From Faecalibacterium sp. (GTDB lineage: Bacteria; Bacillota; Clostridia; Oscillospirales; Ruminococcaceae), in NCBI GenBank assembly GCA_020025825.1, contig JAHHRL010000002.1, positions 124,001 to 188,000 on the forward strand: DNA of 64,000 bases. The letters are read 5' to 3'. Both the position numbers and the translations under genes were made by a program. The notes beneath the pieces were generated by a model. The model made no database searches. It saw only the letters and a program-made list of their open reading frames with translations, and had not been told where the DNA came from. Position 1 is the stretch's first letter. The number at the start of each line of letters is the position of its first letter. Shown here in pieces: positions 59,703 to 64,000 of the stretch.

Positions 59703-61256
59703 TTAGATACGGGTGCTCCACTTGCTGCAGTCCCATACTTCTGTAACCACATCACGGTAAAACTCCGGCTCATGACAAATCAGTAAGATACTGCCCTTAT
59801 ATGCCTGCAAAGCACGCTTTAATTCGTCCTTTGCGTCTTGGTCCAAGTGGTTTGTCGGCTCGTCCAGCAGCAAGATATTGGTATCCTTATTGATGAGCTT
59901 ACACAAGCGCACCTTTGCCTGCTCGCCGCCGCTTAGCACACGCACTTGGCTTTCGATATGCTTGGTAGTCAGGCCGCACTTTGCCAAAGCAGCACGTACT
60001 TCTGTCTGGGACATACCGGGGTATTCCTTCCACATTTCGTCAATGCAGGTTACAGACTTTCCGTATTCGCCTTCCTGCTCGAAATAACCTATATACAGGT
60101 AATCGCCCAACTGTGCCTGACCGCTTAACGGCGGCACCATACCGAGGATGCTCTTGAGCAGCGTTGTTTTGCCGATACCGTTTGCACCCACCAGTGCAAT
60201 CTTTTGGCCACGTTCCATTTGCAGGTTTAGCGGCTTAGACAAAGGCTCATCGTAACCAATGACCAAATCCTTTGTTTCAAACAGAATCTTACCGGCGGCT
60301 CGTGCCTCACGGAAATTGAACTCCGGCTTTGGTTTTTCTGCTGCCAACTCAATAATTTCCATTTTGTCCAGCTTTTTCTGGCGAGACATAGCCATATTAC
60401 GGGTAGCCACACGTGCCTTGTTTCGTGCAACAAAGTCTTTCAGCTCGCTGATTTCCTGCTGCTGGCGCTTGTAAGCGGCCTCCAGCTGCTGCTTGCGAAC
60501 TGCATATACTTCCTGAAACTTATCGTAGTTGCCCACATAGCGATTCAGCTCCTGATTTTCCATATGGTAAATCAGGTTAACAACGCTGTTCAGGAACGGA
60601 ATATCGTGGCTGATTAGGATAAAAGCATTTTCGTACTCTTCCAAGTAGCGCTTCAGCCAAAAGATATGTGCTTCGTCCAGATAGTTTGTAGGTTCGTCCA
60701 AAATCAGAATATCAGGCTTTTCCAGCAAAAGCTTTGCCAGCAAAATCTTGGTTCGCTGGCCACCGCTCAATTCCGTTACGTCTTGGTCTAAGCCCAATGC
60801 ATCCAGCCCGAATGCGTGTGCAATTTCCGACACCTTCACATCAATATCATAGAAGTCATGGGTCATCAGCAAATCCTGAATTTCGCCCAGTTCTTCCATG
60901 TAAAGGTCCAGCTGCTCGCCTTCAGCATCGCACATTTTCTCGCAGATTTCATTCATGCGTGCTTCTTTTTCAAATAAAAAGGCAAAGGCAGATTTCAGCA
61001 CATCTTCGATGCTCATACCCTTGGTCAGCATTGCGTGCTGGTCCAGATACCCTACACGAACATTGGTTGCCCATGTTACGGTACCTTCATCCGGCTGCAA
61101 TTTTCCTGTTACGATATTTACAAGCGTGGATTTACCCTCGCCGTTTGCGCCAATCAAACCGATATGTTCCCCCTTCAACAGTCGAAAGGAAACATCATTA
61201 AAGATAGCGCGGTCACCAAAACCATGCGTCAGGTGTTCCACGTTTAAAATGCTCAT
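59703..61256 (-). CDS. ABC-F family ATPase
   Basis: 517 aa: two ATPase domains without membrane parts. Walker A: GANGEGKST and GANGIGKTT; signatures LSGGQ and LSGGE; Walker B LILDEPTNYLDE and LLLDEPTNHLDQ. The linker (~240-310) is basic and helical (RKQQLEAAYKRQQQE; NMAMSRQKKLDKM). ABC-F proteins act on the ribosome as translation factors or give antibiotic protection; this one looks like a housekeeping (YdiF/YbiT-like) member rather than a known resistance type. AGGAGGG precedes the ATG at 61256. Confidence 0.92.
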   Translation of the reverse strand: MSILNVEHLTHGFGDRAIFNDVSFRLLKGEHIGLIGANGEGKSTLVNIVTGKLQPDEGTVTWATNVRVGYLDQHAMLTKGMSIEDVLKSAFAFLFEKEARMNEICEKMCDAEGEQLDLYMEELGEIQDLLMTHDFYDIDVKVSEIAHAFGLDALGLDQDVTELSGGQRTKILLAKLLLEKPDILILDEPTNYLDEAHIFWLKRYLEEYENAFILISHDIPFLNSVVNLIYHMENQELNRYVGNYDKFQEVYAVRKQQLEAAYKRQQQEISELKDFVARNKARVATRNMAMSRQKKLDKMEIIELAAEKPKPEFNFREARAAGKILFETKDLVIGYDEPLSKPLNLQMERGQKIALVGANGIGKTTLLKSILGMVPPLSGQAQLGDYLYIGYFEQEGEYGKSVTCIDEMWKEYPGMSQTEVRAALAKCGLTTKHIESQVRVLSGGEQAKVRLCKLINKDTNILLLDEPTNHLDQDAKDELKRALQAYKGSILLICHEPEFYRDVVTEVWDCSKWSTRI

Positions 61257-61299
61257 TCGCACCCTCCTGAAATTGATAGATTATTTATGCTTTCACTGA

Positions 61300-62526
61300 T
61301 TACTTTTCACGCTTGCGCATCAGGTAATAGTCCAGTCTTTCCTTCATGTTATCCGGTATTTCCTTTGCTACCGGGCAGCGTGCTGCGTTAGCCATTCTGT
61401 CTGCAAAAGCGGTAATAAAAGCAATATCCTTTACCATGTGCTCTGCCTTCATTACCTTTGCTGTATCATAGCTGTTATGAATGGTTGCCGTATTGGACGG
61501 TGCCGAACGTGCAAAGGTCATAGCCGGCACACCTTTATCCGCAAACGGTGTCGAATCGCTGGAGTATACGCCCTGCACAGCGTCCATGCCGAAGCCATAC
61601 TCCTGTGCAAAGTACTGAACATAGCTCACCAGCTTATTTTCACTGGTGCAGCAGGCATCGAATTTACCCATAATGCAGCCAATCATATCCAGATTGATGT
61701 TCAGCACCATCTTGCTCAGTTCATCTTCATGTGCTTGTACATATGCCTTGGAGCCAAGCAAGCCACGCTCCTCAGAGCCGCACCAGACAAAGCGTAAGCT
61801 GCAACGGTGCGGATGAGATGCAAAGTGCTCTGCGATACCAAGCAAGCCAATGCTGCCGGACATATTATCATACGCACCCTGCGAGAGCGGTGTAGAATCG
61901 TAATGTGCCGTAAACACAATGGTATCTTCGCTTTCGCCGGGCAAATCCAGCACTACATTATGAGATGCGCCTTCGTATTCGTCCTGCTCCAGTACAATCT
62001 TAACCTGCTGCACTTCCTGCTCAATCATGCGGATGGCAGACTTAACGTTGATATTTACACCGGGAATTTTATTGCCCTTGCTTACATAGCTGCGCAGTTC
62101 ACGCTGGTCAATATCTTCATCTGTGTAATTGGCATTGCCGTCGTAGGTAATAAAGCCAACCGCACCATTTTCCAAAATATCCTGATAACGCCAGTAGCCC
62201 AAATATCCGTCAATCAGGACAATTTTCCCCTTGCATTGTGCCAGAGAATATGCATCCACATTTGACAAGTAGTACAGCGGTGCTTCCACTGTTTTGCTGC
62301 CTGCGCACAGGTAGCCCTTGCAGGAAATCTCCTGTCCATCTGCCAACAGTTTTGCCTGATGGATCGTTGCCATCGGCACAGCAAACTCCTCAATTTTAGT
62401 CTCTAATCCCAGTTCAGCGCACTGAGCCTGTAAGTACTGTGCACAGCGCAGTTCTTCTGCACTGCCGCCGGTACGAATAAAAGCGGTTTGTTCAAAAATC
62501 CGATTCACCTTTTTTACGTCCATCAT
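61300..62526 (-). CDS. M28 family zinc aminopeptidase-like protein
   Basis: 408 aa. After a ~90-residue N-terminal part with an inserted PA-like domain, the M28 metal ligands are seen: TAHYDSTP (His, Asp), GAYDNMSGS (Asp), GSEERGLLGS (Glu pair), NLDMIG (Asp) and TIHNSYD (His). No signal peptide, so it seems cytoplasmic. The substrate is unknown. The start is ATG 62526 with GAGAGGG; upstream in-frame ATGs have no site. Confidence 0.88.
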   Translation of the reverse strand: MMDVKKVNRIFEQTAFIRTGGSAEELRCAQYLQAQCAELGLETKIEEFAVPMATIHQAKLLADGQEISCKGYLCAGSKTVEAPLYYLSNVDAYSLAQCKGKIVLIDGYLGYWRYQDILENGAVGFITYDGNANYTDEDIDQRELRSYVSKGNKIPGVNINVKSAIRMIEQEVQQVKIVLEQDEYEGASHNVVLDLPGESEDTIVFTAHYDSTPLSQGAYDNMSGSIGLLGIAEHFASHPHRCSLRFVWCGSEERGLLGSKAYVQAHEDELSKMVLNINLDMIGCIMGKFDACCTSENKLVSYVQYFAQEYGFGMDAVQGVYSSDSTPFADKGVPAMTFARSAPSNTATIHNSYDTAKVMKAEHMVKDIAFITAFADRMANAARCPVAKEIPDNMKERLDYYLMRKREK

Positions 62527-62621
62527 CAATACCCTCTCTTTCATTATTTCTTTTATCAGTATACGAAAGCCCCTGCATAAATGCAACACACTACTGCAAT
62601 AAATCCAACGGCATGGCTTTT

Positions 62622-62664
62622 CATTTATAAGGAGCAGCACAAACGAGGTATGCTGCTCCTGTAA
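62622..62664 (-). terminator. Terminator of the cysteine desulfidase gene
   Basis: GGAGCAGCA / TGCTGCTCC with an 11-nt loop, then TTATAAAT on the minus strand. Confidence 0.6.
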
Positions 62665-62683
62665 TTATGTATTAAATATCTTT

Positions 62684-63973
62684 TCAGCAATCCGCAATTT
62701 TTGTTTGCAGCATGATATGTAAAATTTCCTGGTCTGTTTCTTCCATACCTATGCTGCCAATTTGGCCGATGCTGCGAATCGTCTGCTCCACATCCGTTCC
62801 CACAATGCCATCGCCAATGCCAAACGCATGGTTTTCCCGTGCCATACAGAAACAGATATAGACCGAATCCAACGCAGAAGCCACTTTTGCTGCACAAGAC
62901 GGCTTTGCACCATCGCAGAATACACCGCCCACAGATGCCAGATTATTGCTGATAGTATCCGCAACTACCTGATAGCCGCAGCCTTCCAGATAAGCCAGTG
63001 CTGCACCCACGCCGCAAGAAGCAGTAACCGCACCGCAAAAAGCCGACAGGTCACCAATATGGCGCTTTAAGTGGACAGAAATCAGGTTGCTGATAATCAG
63101 TGCACGGTACAGTTTTTCTTCCGAATATCCGTTTTCACGTGCATAGGTGACCACAGGTACCGAAACGATAATGCCCTGATTACCGCTGCCTGCATTGATA
63201 ACAACCGGCAACGGACAGCCGGACATACGTGCCTCCGATGCCGCAGCTGCACGTGCACGTGCCAAGGTAAAGGCGGTGTTGGGCATATTCTTTAAGATAG
63301 CGTGTGCCACGCCCGAACCATATACCCGCCGAATGCCCTCGTCGGCAATCTTGCAGTTACATTCAATCTGGCGCTTTAAGATTGGCTCCAAAGCCGTCAG
63401 GTCTGCTTGTTCCGCAAACTCCAGAATGGAAGCAACCGTAAGCTTTGTGCGGTCGCCTTTACGCTTTTGTGCACGGTCGGGCGTGTATGCATTCTCGTAC
63501 AAAACCGTATCATCCTGCGTCACCTTTGTGATATTGGTATGATACCCTTCGATTGTCACACTTGCTGTATGGCCCGCCGCCGAAACCTCAATTTTTATAT
63601 ACAGCTTATCCACATCATTCACAAGCGCTGTTTTGCAGCATCCCAACTTGAGCAGCTGTTTTGTTTGCTCGATTTGCTCGGCATTAACCTGTGTAAGAAC
63701 TTCCAGCTTTTTGTCCGCATTGCCGCCCACAATACCTAAAACGGTAGCAGCTTCAATTCCACGCAAACCATTTGAGTTTGGTACCGTAACCGATTTTACG
63801 TTTTTTACGATATTGCCGCTGCAATACGCAACCGCACTTTCCGGGAAACGGCCCAGCGCCTGCCGTGCACACGCAGCCGCATACGCAATTGCAATAGGCT
63901 CCGTGCAGCCCAATGCGGGCACCATTTCTTCCTCTAAAATAGCAATAAAATTGTTGATTTCCGCTTCTTGCAT
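62684..63973 (-). CDS. L-cysteine desulfidase / UPF0597 family (CyuA-like)
   Basis: 429 aa. Conserved parts: ALGCTEPIAIAYAAA at the start, GNIVKNVKSVTVPN, SGCPLPVVINAGSGNQG, ASCGVGAALAYL and CDGAKPSCAAKVAS. The Cys residues fit the [4Fe-4S] centre of the archaeal and E. coli desulfidases, which release sulfide from cysteine giving pyruvate and ammonia. Related to the alpha domain of serine dehydratase, so serine is an alternative substrate. GGAGG precedes the ATG; 27 nt remain to the window edge. Confidence 0.88.
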   Translation of the reverse strand: MQEAEINNFIAILEEEMVPALGCTEPIAIAYAAACARQALGRFPESAVAYCSGNIVKNVKSVTVPNSNGLRGIEAATVLGIVGGNADKKLEVLTQVNAEQIEQTKQLLKLGCCKTALVNDVDKLYIKIEVSAAGHTASVTIEGYHTNITKVTQDDTVLYENAYTPDRAQKRKGDRTKLTVASILEFAEQADLTALEPILKRQIECNCKIADEGIRRVYGSGVAHAILKNMPNTAFTLARARAAAASEARMSGCPLPVVINAGSGNQGIIVSVPVVTYARENGYSEEKLYRALIISNLISVHLKRHIGDLSAFCGAVTASCGVGAALAYLEGCGYQVVADTISNNLASVGGVFCDGAKPSCAAKVASALDSVYICFCMARENHAFGIGDGIVGTDVEQTIRSIGQIGSIGMEETDQEILHIMLQTKIADC

Positions 63974-64000
63974 TTGTCCGCCTCCACTATTTTGCTTAAA

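Noticed and set aside
1..64000. Prophage, insertion sequence or integrated element; tRNA or rRNA genes
   Set aside because: No integrase, transposase, phage structural gene, terminal repeats or tRNA-like cloverleaf was seen on either strand.

Overview
The window looks like a chromosomal segment of an anaerobic, low-to-mid GC Firmicute of class Clostridia (Oscillospiraceae-like; I cannot fix the genus). The reasons are the gene order mazG-hup-yabO-yabP-yabQ-divIC-yabR, a Spo0A, the recJ-rel-dtd-gloB-like-hemZ cluster, MrnC, c-di-AMP genes cdaA/cdaR, strong AGGAGG ribosome binding sites with several TTG starts, and oxygen-independent chemistry (HemZ, two other radical SAM proteins). There are no rRNA or tRNA genes, transposases, phage genes or CRISPR arrays. 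Most genes are core housekeeping genes. Many promoters fit one local pattern: TTGNNN, a 17-nt spacer and TATAAT, often with an extended -10 TGN.

Layout. 1-5.7 kb: a cut MraY-like transferase; a candidate 220-nt structured RNA; a LysR regulator divergent from a Tat/lipoprotein flavin reductase; an M20 amidohydrolase; a NusG-II small protein. 5.7-8.6 kb: an OmpR-type two-component system with a previously unmarked 47-aa membrane ORF between regulator and kinase. 8.8-21.7 kb: translation and envelope housekeeping on the minus strand (yebC, an rRNA methyltransferase, mrnC, obg, rpmA, rplU, folD, lgt, two M16 peptidases, a VanY-like carboxypeptidase, aspartokinase, an ACT regulator). 21.8-24.2 kb: a class A penicillin-binding protein whose 5' end looks damaged.

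24.4-29.3 kb is the most distinctive region: a plus-strand cassette of FkbH-like HAD protein, acyl carrier protein, MaoC hydratase, SDR and a GNAT-like protein. A perfect 52-bp tandem duplication carrying a promoter precedes it, and a strong hairpin separates its two halves. It could make and transfer a small acyl group, but no synthase or glycosyltransferase lies beside it. A cytoplasmic-looking ricin-type lectin with a histone H1-like tail follows on the other strand.

30.3-38.7 kb: WalJ-type hydrolase, murA, a radical SAM enzyme, an rRNA methyltransferase and the yabR-divIC-yabQ-yabP-yabO-hup-mazG block. A hairpin hides the yabP ribosome binding site. 38.8-53.0 kb: a very tightly packed run from ispDF through cdaA, cdaR, an FAD protein, xpaC-like, recJ, rel, dtd, a metallo-hydrolase, hemZ and a uridine-kinase-like gene, joining c-di-AMP and (p)ppGpp signalling with isoprenoid, repair and heme genes. 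53.4-64 kb: a Kef-type antiporter, Spo0A with an altered receiver domain, purC, a radical SAM/SPASM protein, an NSS transporter, an ABC-F protein, an M28 peptidase and a cysteine desulfidase.
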